A stretch of 64,000 nucleotides of DNA from Caulobacter rhizosphaerae (GTDB lineage Bacteria > Pseudomonadota > Alphaproteobacteria > Caulobacterales > Caulobacteraceae). The notes below the pieces were generated by a model. The model was not told the DNA's origin and made no database searches. It worked only from the letters and a program-made list of their open reading frames with translations. The stretch is taken from NCBI RefSeq assembly GCF_010977555.1, contig NZ_CP048815.1:2658501-2722500 (forward strand), read 5' to 3'. Of the stretch, positions 24,367 through 32,941 are shown piece after piece (the first letter of the stretch is position 1; each line of letters begins with the position of its first letter). The position numbers and the translations under genes are program-made.

Positions 24367-24472
24367 GCGTCCTTCGAGGCCGCTGCGCGGCGCCTCAGGA
24401 CGAGGGCTTCAGAATTTGGCTAAACGCTCCTCATCCTGAGGCGCGAACCATCGCGAGCGTCGTAGGACGCGG
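24367..24472. repeat. REP-like inverted repeat, family B
   Basis: GCGTCCTTCGAGGCCGCTGC (24367 on) continues with GCGGCGCCTCAGGACGAGG, and the distal arm CCTCATCCTGAGGCGCGAAC ... GTCGTAGGACGC returns the complement. It shares the CTTCGA..CCTCAGGA core with family A but has a different interior. It occupies the gap between the transporter gene and purF. Single copy seen in the window. Confidence 0.65.
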
Positions 24473-24475
24473 GAA

Positions 24476-25978
24476 CTAGGCGCTGACCAGCAGCGACAGC
24501 TGCTTTTCGGCCTGGTCGTTGCGGCCCTCGGCGATCTCGCGATCGGTCAGGCGGGTGGGATAGTCCCCGGTGAAGTAGTGGTCGGTGAACTGCGGACGCG
24601 CCGGGTCGCGCGGACCGGCTTCCAGCGCCTGATACAGGCCGTCGACCGACAGGAAGCCGAGCGAGTCCACTTCCAGGAATTTGGCCATCTCCTCCAGCGA
24701 CTTGGTGGCCGCCAGCAGCTGTTCCCGCTCGGGCATGTCGATGCCGTAGAAGTCAGGCCACTTGATCGGCGGACTGGCCGAGCGGAGGTGTACCTCCCGG
24801 GCGCCGGCCTCGCGGACCATGCGGACGATCTTCAGCGAGGTGGTGCCGCGCACGATCGAGTCGTCGATCAGGATCACGCGCTTGCCTTCCAGCACGGCGC
24901 GGTTGGGGCTGTGCTTCATGCGCACGCCCAGTTCGCGCACGCCCTGGGTGGGCTGAATGAAGGTGCGGCCCACATAGTGGTTGCGGATGATGCCCAGGTC
25001 GAACGGCAGGCCGCTGGCCTGCGCGTAGCCGATGGCGGCGGGGACGCCGCTGTCTGGCACCGGCACCACGACGTCGGCCTCGACGCCGGTCTCCTCGGCC
25101 AGGCGCTGGCCCATGCGCTTGCGGACGTCATAGACCGAGCGGCCGTTCACGACGCTGTCGGGGCGGGCGAAGTAGACGTATTCGAACACGCAGGGGCGTG
25201 CGGCGACGTTCTGGAAGGGCCGAAGCGACTTCACGCCGGTCTCGGAGATCACCACCATCTCGCCGTGCTCGACGTCGCGCACGAAGCGGGCGCCGATCAT
25301 GTCCAGGGCGCAGGTTTCGGACGCCAGGACGGGCTTGCCGTCCAGGTCGCCCAATACCAGCGGGCGGATGCCCAGCGGGTCGCGCAGGCCGATCATCTTC
25401 TTGTTGGTGATGGCCACGATCGCGTAGCCGCCCTCGATCTGGCCGACGGCGTCGATGAAGCGGTCGACGATCCGGGCTTTCCGCGACCGGGCGATCAGAT
25501 GAAGGATCACTTCGCTGTCGCTGGTCGACTGGAAGATCGCGCCCTCCTGCACCAGGCGCTCGCGCAGGGTCAGGAAGTTGGTCAGGTTGCCGTTATGGGC
25601 GATGGCCACGCCGCCGGTCTCGAGATCGGCGAACATCGGCTGGACGTTTCGGATGCCGCTGCCGCCGGCCGTGGAATAGCGGGTGTGGCCGATGGCCATG
25701 CCGCCGGGCAGGCGCTGGACCAGGTCGTTGCCGGTGAAGGCGTCGCCCACGTGGCCCATGTGGCGCTCGGTGTGGAAACGCTGGCCGTCGAAGGCGGCGA
25801 TGCCGCAGGCCTCCTGGCCGCGATGCTGCAGGGCGTGCAGGCCCAGCGCCGTCACCGCGGCGGCGTCGCGCACGTCATAGACGCCGAAGACCCCGCATTC
25901 GAGCCGCAGGGTGTCGTCCTCCGGATCACGCCACGGCTTGGACGAGAAGCGGTCGGTCGACTGGCCGAAGGACGTCAT
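24476..25978 (-). CDS. purF: Amidophosphoribosyltransferase
   Basis: Committed enzyme of purine synthesis: converts PRPP and glutamine to 5-phosphoribosylamine. It has 500 residues. The N-terminal nucleophile domain is seen at RLECGVFGVYD; the Cys is internal (residue 28), so a short propeptide must be removed, as in the Bacillus-type enzymes. The PRPP-binding domain has VPVPDSGVPAAIGYAQASG and RVILIDDSIVRGTTSLKIV. Cysteine ligands of an iron-sulfur cluster are not obvious by eye. Its start overlaps the cvpA stop by four bases (cvpA-purF is a conserved pair). Confidence 0.96.
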   Translation of the reverse strand: MTSFGQSTDRFSSKPWRDPEDDTLRLECGVFGVYDVRDAAAVTALGLHALQHRGQEACGIAAFDGQRFHTERHMGHVGDAFTGNDLVQRLPGGMAIGHTRYSTAGGSGIRNVQPMFADLETGGVAIAHNGNLTNFLTLRERLVQEGAIFQSTSDSEVILHLIARSRKARIVDRFIDAVGQIEGGYAIVAITNKKMIGLRDPLGIRPLVLGDLDGKPVLASETCALDMIGARFVRDVEHGEMVVISETGVKSLRPFQNVAARPCVFEYVYFARPDSVVNGRSVYDVRKRMGQRLAEETGVEADVVVPVPDSGVPAAIGYAQASGLPFDLGIIRNHYVGRTFIQPTQGVRELGVRMKHSPNRAVLEGKRVILIDDSIVRGTTSLKIVRMVREAGAREVHLRSASPPIKWPDFYGIDMPEREQLLAATKSLEEMAKFLEVDSLGFLSVDGLYQALEAGPRDPARPQFTDHYFTGDYPTRLTDREIAEGRNDQAEKQLSLLVSA

Positions 25979-26598
25979 CGCGATTTCTCCACCAGGTCGT
26001 CGAGCGAGCGACGCTGGTCCTTATCATAACCCGGATCGCCCGACTTGCGGTCGGACGGTTTGTCGCTGGCGCCGTCGTGGACGGCGTCCTCAATGGCGGG
26101 CGCCAACTTTCCGGCCAGGCCCGCGCCCTTCGGAGCGAACACCTTCAGCACGCGGCCGGCGGCGTTGGACAGCGGATACAGCGCCGACTTCGACATCCAG
26201 CTGGGCACGCGGTCGGGCGGGGTGGCCATGTGGAACACCAGGCTGAACACCCCCAGCACCACCAGGCCGCGCAGCAGGCCGAACGCCAGGCCCATCAACC
26301 GGTCCAGCGTGCCCAGCGCGCCGTCGGCGTGCAGGGTCTTGGTGATCTGGGCGCCGATCAGGCGCAACAGCACGAAGGCGATCACGAAGGTGACCAGGAT
26401 CGCGGCCGCCGTGGCCGCCCAGTCGGGGTCCATCAGGCCGCGGAACAGCGGTCCGGTGACCCGCAGCGCCAGGAGCGAGAGCAGGGCGGCGACGATGAAC
26501 GACAGGGCCGAGGTCAGCTCGCGCGAGGCGCCCCGGGCGAAGCCGACCAGGGCCGAGACCAGCAGGATCAGGCCGAAGATGATGTCGAACGGCGTCAC
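25975..26598 (-). CDS. cvpA: CvpA family membrane protein
   Basis: Inner-membrane protein of 207 residues with four hydrophobic helices (FDIIFGLILLVSALVGFARG; LTSALSFIVAALLSLLAL; ATAAAILVTFVIAFVLLRLIG; LRGLVVLGVFSLVFHMA). The RG(A/S)SRELTS signature after helix 1 and the GALGTLDRLMG motif are typical. CvpA was named for colicin V production in E. coli and is linked to envelope homeostasis; its mechanism is unclear. GTG start at 26598 overlaps the radA stop (GTGA), and its stop overlaps the purF start. The C-terminal tail of about 50 residues is charged and specific to this protein. Confidence 0.92.
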   Translation of the reverse strand: MTPFDIIFGLILLVSALVGFARGASRELTSALSFIVAALLSLLALRVTGPLFRGLMDPDWAATAAAILVTFVIAFVLLRLIGAQITKTLHADGALGTLDRLMGLAFGLLRGLVVLGVFSLVFHMATPPDRVPSWMSKSALYPLSNAAGRVLKVFAPKGAGLAGKLAPAIEDAVHDGASDKPSDRKSGDPGYDKDQRRSLDDLVEKSR

Positions 26599-27977
26599 GT
26601 CAGCTGGCCCCAGATCTCGTCGCCGATGCGGCGCACGGCGTCGGCCAGGCGCGCGACGCCCGCCACGGGCAGGGCTCCGCCGCCTTCGGGCAGGCCCGAC
26701 AACGGTCCCAGAGCTCGACCAAAGCCGAGTTTCGCGGCCTCTTTCAAACGTGTCTCCATACGGCTCACCGGCCGCACTTCACCGGACAGGCTGACTTCGC
26801 CGAACACGACGCAGTCCTGCGGCAGGGCGATGTCGAGGGCCGAGGAGGCCAGGGCCGCCGCCGCCGCCAAGTCCGCCGCCGGCTCGGTGATCCGCAGGCC
26901 GCCAGCGACGTTCAGATAGACGTCCTTGTTGCCAAAACCAAGGCCGCAACGCGATTCCAGCACAGCCAAAACCATGGCCAGCCGGCCAGAATCCCATCCG
27001 ACCACCGCGCGCCGGGGCGTTCCGTACGCGGAGGGCGCGACCAGCGCCTGAAATTCGACCAGGACGGGTCGCGAGCCCTCGATGCCCGCGAACACCGCCG
27101 CGCCGGCCGCGCGCTCACCGCCCTCGTTCAGGAACAGGGCCGAGGGGTTCTTCACCTCGCGCAGCCCCGAGTCGCCCATCTCGAACACGCCGATCTCGTC
27201 GGTGGCCCCGAACCGGTTCTTGGCCCCGCGCAGCACCCGGAACGGATAGCCGCGCTCGCCCTCGAAGCTGAGCACCGCGTCGACCAGGTGCTCGACCACG
27301 CGCGGGCCGGCGATCTGGCCGTCCTTTGTGACGTGGCCGACCATCAGGATCGCCACGCCCTGCTTCTTGGCCAGGCGCACCAGCTCGCTGGCGCAGGCGC
27401 GGACCTGCGTGACCGTGCCCGGCCCGGCCTCGTGGGCGTCGCTCCACAGGGTCTGGATCGAGTCGATGACCACAAGATCGAACTTCTCGCGCTTCAGGCC
27501 GTCTAGGATGTCGCGCAGGCTGCTCTCGGCGGCCAGCTTCACGGGAGCCTGGGCGAAGCCCATGCGGTCGGCCCGGCCGCGGATCTGGGCCACGGCCTCC
27601 TCGCCGGAGATATAGGCGCAGTGGACGCCGCTCAGCGACGCCTTGGCCATCACCTCCAGCAGCAGGGTGGACTTGCCCACGCCGGGGTCGCCGCCGATCA
27701 GGATGGCCGAACCGGGCACGACGCCGCCGCCGCAGACCCGGTCGAACTCGTCGACGCCCGTGATGATCCGGGGCGGGGCGGGGGTGTCGCTCTCCAGGCC
27801 GGTGAACTGCAGGCCGCGCACCCGCGTGGCCTTGGTGCTCGACAGGGCTCCGGGCGCACGGGCCCCGACCTCCTCGACCAGGCTGTTCCAGCTCTGGCAA
27901 GCCGAGCACTGACCCGACCATTTGGTCGAGACCGCGCCGCAGGACTGGCAGGCGTAGACGGCGCCGTCGCGGGCCAT
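26595..27977 (-). CDS. radA: DNA repair protein RadA
   Basis: RecA-related ATPase of 460 residues that promotes branch migration in recombination. The N-terminal C4 zinc finger has Cys10, Cys13, Cys24 and Cys27 (ACQSCGAVSTKWSGQCSAC). The Walker A motif is IGGDPGVGKSTLL, Walker B is LVVIDSIQTLW, and the RadA-specific KNRFGATDE is present; a Lon-like C-terminal domain (about residue 270 on) ends in LSGLPEGGGALPVAGV. The start is ATG at 27977 and the 3' end overlaps cvpA by four bases, forming a radA-cvpA-purF operon. Confidence 0.97.
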   Translation of the reverse strand: MARDGAVYACQSCGAVSTKWSGQCSACQSWNSLVEEVGARAPGALSSTKATRVRGLQFTGLESDTPAPPRIITGVDEFDRVCGGGVVPGSAILIGGDPGVGKSTLLLEVMAKASLSGVHCAYISGEEAVAQIRGRADRMGFAQAPVKLAAESSLRDILDGLKREKFDLVVIDSIQTLWSDAHEAGPGTVTQVRACASELVRLAKKQGVAILMVGHVTKDGQIAGPRVVEHLVDAVLSFEGERGYPFRVLRGAKNRFGATDEIGVFEMGDSGLREVKNPSALFLNEGGERAAGAAVFAGIEGSRPVLVEFQALVAPSAYGTPRRAVVGWDSGRLAMVLAVLESRCGLGFGNKDVYLNVAGGLRITEPAADLAAAAALASSALDIALPQDCVVFGEVSLSGEVRPVSRMETRLKEAAKLGFGRALGPLSGLPEGGGALPVAGVARLADAVRRIGDEIWGQLT

Positions 27978-28045
27978 GGATGCTCCTGATTCGAAGATGA
28001 CGGGAGACTACAGCCTGGCGCTCCCCTGCGCCAAAGACGGACGCA

Positions 28046-28061
28046 TCGTCCGAGCGGACGA
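28046..28061. promoter_or_regulatory. Inverted repeat between radA and the Yip1-family gene
   Basis: TCGTCCG (28046-28052) and CGGACGA (28055-28061) form a perfect 7-bp inverted repeat with two unpaired bases, inside the 179-bp gap between the divergent radA and Yip1 genes. It may be an operator or the base of a short hairpin. No promoter could be placed with confidence. Confidence 0.3.
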
Positions 28062-28156
28062 ACCCTTGTCACGGAACGATGTTCTCAACCTCCCATGGTG
28101 ATGGTTATACAGGGACGACGTCGGGGGACGTTCAGGATTCGCGGAGGAGCGATCGT

Positions 28157-29350
28157 ATGACTGTCATTGAACCCCAGGCGGGCTCGTCCGATCTCGTCGG
28201 CCGCGTGAAACGCCTGCTGCTGTCGCCTTCGGCCGAGTGGGAGCGCATCGACGCCGAGCCGGCGACGATCAAGGGGCTGTATGTCGGCTATGTCTGCATC
28301 CTGGCCGCGATCCCGCCGGTCGCCGGCCTGATCGGCGGACAGGTGTTCGGCATCGGCGGCTTCGGCTTCCACATTAGGCCGCCGCTGGTCTCGTCCGTCG
28401 TCAGCGCCGTGATCGCCTATGGCCTGAGCCTGCTGTCGGTGTTCCTGGTGGCGCTGATCATCGACGCCCTGGCCCCCAGCTTCGATGGCCAGAAGGACCG
28501 GGTCCAGGCGTTCAAGGTCGCGGCCTACAGCTACACCGCCGCCTGGGTGTTCGGAATTTTGGGGATCTTCCCGCCGCTCGTCATGATCGGCGCCCTGGCC
28601 AGCCTCTATGGCTTCTACCTGCTCTATCTCGGCCTGCCCAAGCTGATGAAGGCGCCCAGCGAAAAGGCGCTGGGCTATACGGCCGTCACCATCCTCTGCG
28701 CGATCGTGCTGTCGATCGTCATCGCGGCGATCACCGGCGCCGTGGCCGGCGCGGCGATGTTCGGCTCCGGCCTGGCCAGCCACGCCGCCAACACCGGCAC
28801 CATGTCCGGCACGATGGAGGTCAACGGCGCCAAGGTCGACCTGGGCAAGCTGGACGCGGCCAGCAAGAAGATGGAGGCCGCCGCCGCCCGGATGGAAGCG
28901 GGCAAGAACGCCCCGTCCGTGCCGGCCGAGACCTTGAAGGGCTTGCTCCCCGGCGCGGTCGCCGGCTTCGAGCGCACGGGCCTGGAGACCAATTCGGGCG
29001 GGGCCGGCGGCATGTCGATGGCCGTCGCCACCGGCGACTACCAGAAGGACGGCGCCAGCTTCCGCCTGGCGGTGACCGACCTGGGCGCGATGGCCGGCAT
29101 GGCCGCCTTGGCCAGCGCGGTCAACGCCCAGTCCACCAAGGAAACCCAGACCGGCTACGAGAAGTCGGGCACGGTGGATGGCCGCCTGACCACCGAGGAG
29201 TGGGACCGGGAGGCCAAGTCCGGCCGCTACAGCATCCTGGTCGGCGAGCGCTTCTCGGTCGAGGCCAACGGCAACGCCGACAGCATCGACGTGCTGAAGC
29301 AGGCCGTGGCGTCCGTGGACGCCGGGCGACTGGAAGGGCTGGCGCGCTAG
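28157..29350 (+). CDS. Yip1-family membrane protein
   Basis: Protein of 397 residues: a soluble N-terminus (LVGRVKRLLLSPSAEWERID), then five hydrophobic helices of the Yip1 domain (about residues 30-215; e.g. GYVCILAAIPPVAGLIGG; IAYGLSLLSVFLVALIIDAL; AAWVFGILGIFPPLVMI), and a C-terminal soluble region of about 180 residues with an Ala-rich coil (KKMEAAAARMEAG). The ATG at 28157 has GGAGGAG just upstream, better than the codon at 28079. Bacterial Yip1-domain proteins have no defined function. It sits on the plus strand inside the minus-strand radA/alr block. Confidence 0.85.
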   Translation: MTVIEPQAGSSDLVGRVKRLLLSPSAEWERIDAEPATIKGLYVGYVCILAAIPPVAGLIGGQVFGIGGFGFHIRPPLVSSVVSAVIAYGLSLLSVFLVALIIDALAPSFDGQKDRVQAFKVAAYSYTAAWVFGILGIFPPLVMIGALASLYGFYLLYLGLPKLMKAPSEKALGYTAVTILCAIVLSIVIAAITGAVAGAAMFGSGLASHAANTGTMSGTMEVNGAKVDLGKLDAASKKMEAAAARMEAGKNAPSVPAETLKGLLPGAVAGFERTGLETNSGGAGGMSMAVATGDYQKDGASFRLAVTDLGAMAGMAALASAVNAQSTKETQTGYEKSGTVDGRLTTEEWDREAKSGRYSILVGERFSVEANGNADSIDVLKQAVASVDAGRLEGLAR

Positions 29351-29352
29351 CT

Positions 29353-30435
29353 CTAGCCGCCCTTGATCACGCGTCGCGCCCGGGGCGCGATGCGGGTCAG
29401 CAGTTCGTAGGCCGTGGTTCCGGCGGCGGCGGCGGCCTCGTCGACCGGCAAGTCGGGGCCGATGATCTGCATCATGGCGCCGGGGCGGGCGGCGTCGCAG
29501 TCGGTGATGTCGACGGCGATCAGGTCCATCGACACCCGGCCCAGCATCGGCCGCCGGGCGCCGTCGAACCACACCGATCCCCGCGGATGGGCGGCGCGCG
29601 GCACGCCGTCGGCGTAGCCGGCCGCCAGGATGGCCACGCGCGTGGTGTCCTGGGCGGTGAAGGCCGCGCCGTAGCCGATGCTTTCGCCGCGCGGCACGAC
29701 CCGGGCCTGGAGGATCGGCGCTTCCAGCGTCGCCACCGCCTTGATCCTCGTGTCGGGAACATCGCGCGGGCCGCCGCCATAGAGGCTGATCCCCGGACGA
29801 CATTGGTCGAAGCGGAAGGCCTCGCCCAGGAAGATCCCGCCCGAATTGGCCAGGCTGCGACGGGCGTCCGGGAACAGGGCCGCGGCCTCGACGAAGCGCG
29901 CCCGTTGGCGCGCGTTCAGCGGATGGTCGGGCTCGCCGGCGCAGGCCAGGTGGCTGATCACCAGGGTGATGTTCAGGAACTTCAGCCGGTCCATCGCTCC
30001 CACCAGAACCGCGGCCTCCTCGGGGCGCAGGCCCAGGCGGTTCATGCCGGTGTCGATGTGCAGGGCGGCGTCCAGCACGCGGCCGCGGGCATGGCTGTTC
30101 CAGGCTTCGATCTGCGGCAGGCTGTTGAGCACCGGCGTCAGGCCGGCCGCCTCGATGGCCGGGGCCGCGCCGGGCGTGACGCCGTCCAGCAGATAGATCG
30201 TCGCCGCGCGGTCGCCTAGCGACCGGCGTAGGGCGACGCCTTCCGACAGGCGGGCGACATAGAAGCTCCGCGCGCCCTCGTCCCACAGCCGCCCGGCCAC
30301 CAGGGCCGCGCCGAGGCCGTAGCCGTCGGCCTTGACGGCCGGCGCGATCTCGGCCCCGCCGGCGGCGGCCCGGAGCAGGGCGTGGTTGGACGCCAGGGCG
30401 TCCAGATCGAGGGTGAGGCGGCTGGCTTCGGTCAC
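29353..30435 (-). CDS. alr: Alanine racemase
   Basis: PLP enzyme of 360 residues that interconverts L- and D-alanine for peptidoglycan. Lys35 in [13 protein letters not shown] forms the PLP Schiff base, and the second catalytic Tyr is in ESIGYGAAF. The C-terminal beta domain contains [17 protein letters not shown] start at 30435. It is transcribed toward the Yip1 gene and 56 bases after the marC stop. Clusters with dnaB in E. coli, as here. Confidence 0.95.
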   Translation of the reverse strand: MTEASRLTLDLDALASNHALLRAAAGGAEIAPAVKADGYGLGAALVAGRLWDEGARSFYVARLSEGVALRRSLGDRAATIYLLDGVTPGAAPAIEAAGLTPVLNSLPQIEAWNSHARGRVLDAALHIDTGMNRLGLRPEEAAVLVGAMDRLKFLNITLVISHLACAGEPDHPLNARQRARFVEAAALFPDARRSLANSGGIFLGEAFRFDQCRPGISLYGGGPRDVPDTRIKAVATLEAPILQARVVPRGESIGYGAAFTAQDTTRVAILAAGYADGVPRAAHPRGSVWFDGARRPMLGRVSMDLIAVDITDCDAARPGAMMQIIGPDLPVDEAAAAAGTTAYELLTRIAPRARRVIKGG

Positions 30436-30490
30436 GGGGCAGGGCGTAGCCGAGCGCGCCGCGCAAGGCCAGTCCAGATCCTGAGGATCT

Positions 30491-31174
30491 TCAGCGGCGG
30501 GCCAGGAAGTCGGTCGCCAAGCTCTCGACGCCGCTGGCCAGGATCTGGACGCCGATGCACAGCAGCAGGAACGCGACCAGCCGCGACATGACCCGCGCGC
30601 CGGAGACGCCGAGCAAGGCCATCACTCGGTCCGAAGCCCGATAGAGGCCCCAGATCGACAGGGCCACCGCCAGCGCCGCCAGGCTGGCGCCGAGGAAGAA
30701 CGGGATCACGGTGTGTCCGCCCGCCGGCCGCTGGGACGACAGGGCGATGGCCACCGCGATCGAGCCCGGTCCGGTCGTGAACGGCATGGTCAGCGGGAAG
30801 AAGGCAATGTCGTCGGTCTTGCGCTCAGCGGGCGAGGCCGCGTCGCTCTTGCGGTCCTCGTGCGCCTCGGGCTCCATCAGCAGGCCCCAGGCGCGGATCG
30901 CCACCACCAGGCCGCCGGCCACGCGCAGCGCGCCCAGGCTGACCCCGAAGAAGTTGAGGATGTAGCCGCCCAGCAGCAGCGACCCCAGCAGGATCAGCAG
31001 CGCGTTGACGGCGATCCGCAGGGCCAGCCGCCGCCGCTCGTGCGGGGTGCGGTCGGCCAGCACCTGGTGGAAGATCAGCGAGGCGCCGACCGGATTGACG
31101 ATCGAGAACAGCGCCGGAAAGGCCAGCAGGAACGCGCCGACCACCGTGGAGGTCGGCAGGGGATTGAAGTCCAT
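30491..31174 (-). CDS. MarC-family integral membrane protein
   Basis: Membrane protein of 227 residues with six hydrophobic helices ([57 protein letters not shown], etc.). The [14 protein letters not shown] motif in helix 1 and [20 protein letters not shown] (NPxT-like family signature) are characteristic. Despite the name, MarC is not proven to give antibiotic resistance; function unknown. It lies between dnaB and alr on the same strand, with 68 bases to dnaB. Confidence 0.92.
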   Translation of the reverse strand: MDFNPLPTSTVVGAFLLAFPALFSIVNPVGASLIFHQVLADRTPHERRRLALRIAVNALLILLGSLLLGGYILNFFGVSLGALRVAGGLVVAIRAWGLLMEPEAHEDRKSDAASPAERKTDDIAFFPLTMPFTTGPGSIAVAIALSSQRPAGGHTVIPFFLGASLAALAVALSIWGLYRASDRVMALLGVSGARVMSRLVAFLLLCIGVQILASGVESLATDFLARR

Positions 31175-31242
31175 TCGCGGCCTCGTTCAGCGGGTCCTGG
31201 CACCGTGGCGCAGTCCCGTCGCCCACGTCAAACCCACTGTCG

Positions 31243-32769
31243 CTATTCGTCCGAGCCGCTGCGCATCTGGTGGAAGTAGTGGTCGCGGGCCAGGTTGCCG
31301 AAGCGGGTGGTGTCGCTGTTGAACGACAGGCGCACGGTGCCGATGGGGCCGTGACGCTGCTTGGCGATGATCACCTCGGCCAGGCCCTGCAGGCGGTCCA
31401 TGTCCTCCTGCCACTGCAGGTGCTCGGGCGTGCCCTCGCGCGGCTCGGAGCGGCCGACATAGTAGCTCTCGCGATAGACGAACCAGACCATGTCGGCGTC
31501 CTGCTCGATCGAACCGGATTCGCGAAGGTCGGACAGCTGCGGGCGCTTGTCCTCGCGCTGCTCGACCTGGCGCGACAGCTGCGACAGGGCGATGACCGGG
31601 CAGGCCAGCTCCTTGGCCAGGGCCTTCAAGCCCATGGTAATCTGCGAGACCTCCTGCACGCGGTTGGCGTTCGAGCCCAGGTCCGAGCCGGTGACCAGCT
31701 GCAGGTAGTCGACGACGATCAGGTCCAGGCCGACCTGGCGCTTCAGGCGACGGGCCCGGGCGGTCAGCTTGGCGATCGAGATGCCGCCGGTGGCGTCGAT
31801 ATAGAGCGGGGCTTCCTGCAGCTCGATGGCCGCGTCGCGCACCCGGCCGAACTCCGACGCGTCGATCTCGCCCTTGCGGAGCTTGTCGCCCGAGACGCCC
31901 GAGGCGTCGGCCAGCATACGCAGGGCCAGCTGTTCGGCGCTCATTTCCAGCGAGTAGAAGGCCACGACGCCGCCGCTGACCGTCTTTTTGGTGCCGTCCG
32001 GCTGGGGCTCCCAGGCGTACTTCTTGGCGACGTTGAAGGCGATGTTGGTCGCCAGCGCCGTCTTGCCCATCGACGGTCGGCCGGCCAGGACGATCAGGTC
32101 GGAGGGGTGCAGGCCGCCGATCTTGGTGTCCAGGTCGATCAGGTCGGTGGCCAGGCCCGACATGCCGCCGTCGCGGCTGTAGGCCTCGGCGGTCATCTCG
32201 ACGGCGCCGCGCAGGGCGTCCCCGAAGCTGACGAAGCCCGAACTGGCCGTGCCGCTTTCGGCCAGGGTGTAGAGCTGCTGTTCGGCCGCCTCGATCTGGT
32301 CGCGGGCCGGCAGCTTGACGTCGTCCTTGCCGACGCCGCCGTGGGCGGTGGAGGCGATCTCGCCGCCAATGCGGATCAGGTCGCGGCGCAGGGCCAGGTC
32401 GAACACCGCACGCGCATAGTCGCCGACATTGGCGGCCGGCGGGGCGCGGTCGACCAGGTCGGCCAGGTAGCGCAGGCCGCCCAGCTCCTCGAACGCCGGG
32501 TCGTGCTTGAACTCATCGGCCAGCAGGATCGGCTCGGCCAGCTGGCCCTTGCGGATGTGGGTCTCGATCGAGCCGAACAGCCGTTGGTGGAAGGGCTCGT
32601 AGAAGTGGCGGCCCTGCAGGCTGTCGGTCAGGCGTTCGTAGGCGGCGTTATCGTACAGCAGCACGCCCAGCAGGGCCTGTTCGGCTTCCAGGTTGTGCGG
32701 CGCGACGGCGACGACGATGTCGCCCATCGGCTGAGGTGGGCGAAGGTCTAGAGCAGGGACGAGGGACAT
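31243..32769 (-). CDS. dnaB: Replicative DNA helicase DnaB
   Basis: Hexameric helicase of 508 residues at the replication fork. The N-terminal domain begins PHNLEAEQALLGVLLYDN; the RecA-like domain starts after the linker with Walker A LAGRPSMGKTALATNIA, then FYSLEMSAEQLALRM, Walker B LIVVDYLQLV, and QLSRQVEQREDKRPQLSDLR (H4 and R-finger region) with RESGSIEQDADMV. The start is ATG at 32769; a GTG two codons upstream (32775) is an alternative. No intein or insertion is visible. Confidence 0.97.
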   Translation of the reverse strand: MSLVPALDLRPPQPMGDIVVAVAPHNLEAEQALLGVLLYDNAAYERLTDSLQGRHFYEPFHQRLFGSIETHIRKGQLAEPILLADEFKHDPAFEELGGLRYLADLVDRAPPAANVGDYARAVFDLALRRDLIRIGGEIASTAHGGVGKDDVKLPARDQIEAAEQQLYTLAESGTASSGFVSFGDALRGAVEMTAEAYSRDGGMSGLATDLIDLDTKIGGLHPSDLIVLAGRPSMGKTALATNIAFNVAKKYAWEPQPDGTKKTVSGGVVAFYSLEMSAEQLALRMLADASGVSGDKLRKGEIDASEFGRVRDAAIELQEAPLYIDATGGISIAKLTARARRLKRQVGLDLIVVDYLQLVTGSDLGSNANRVQEVSQITMGLKALAKELACPVIALSQLSRQVEQREDKRPQLSDLRESGSIEQDADMVWFVYRESYYVGRSEPREGTPEHLQWQEDMDRLQGLAEVIIAKQRHGPIGTVRLSFNSDTTRFGNLARDHYFHQMRSGSDE

Positions 32770-32884
32770 TGCCACAGGTTAACGCGGAGCCGGATTTTTC
32801 GCGCGGACGCAGCGGGGCGTCGGCGAAGATGAACGGGGATATTCTGTGTATGTTCTGACGGCCCGCTCCGTCAGATCCGGACGC

Positions 32885-32916
32885 ATGAAAACGGCGCGGG
32901 AATCGCTTCCCGCGCC
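32885..32916 (-). terminator. Intrinsic terminator after the TonB receptor gene
   Basis: GGCGCGGGAA-TCGC-TTCCCGCGCC (32893-32916) is a perfect 10-bp stem with a four-base loop. On the minus strand it runs into GTTTTC (32890-32885). It lies 26 bases after the receptor stop codon and upstream of dnaB. Confidence 0.85.
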
Positions 32917-32941
32917 GCTTCGATTCGGTTTCGAAGACGCT

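Noticed and set aside
22563..24479. A 638-residue open frame on the plus strand opposite the SDR and SBF-like genes
   Set aside because: Low-complexity Gln/His/Gly/Asp composition and no domain; both minus-strand genes have full motifs.
28073..28110. GGAAC element upstream of the Yip1 gene as an EcfG/sigma-T promoter
   Set aside because: The only GTT downstream is about 26 bases away; a spacing of 16-17 is needed.
28085..30466. A 793-residue open frame on the minus strand through the Yip1 and alr genes
   Set aside because: Spans a plus-strand gene with good ribosome site and a minus-strand gene in another frame; no domain.
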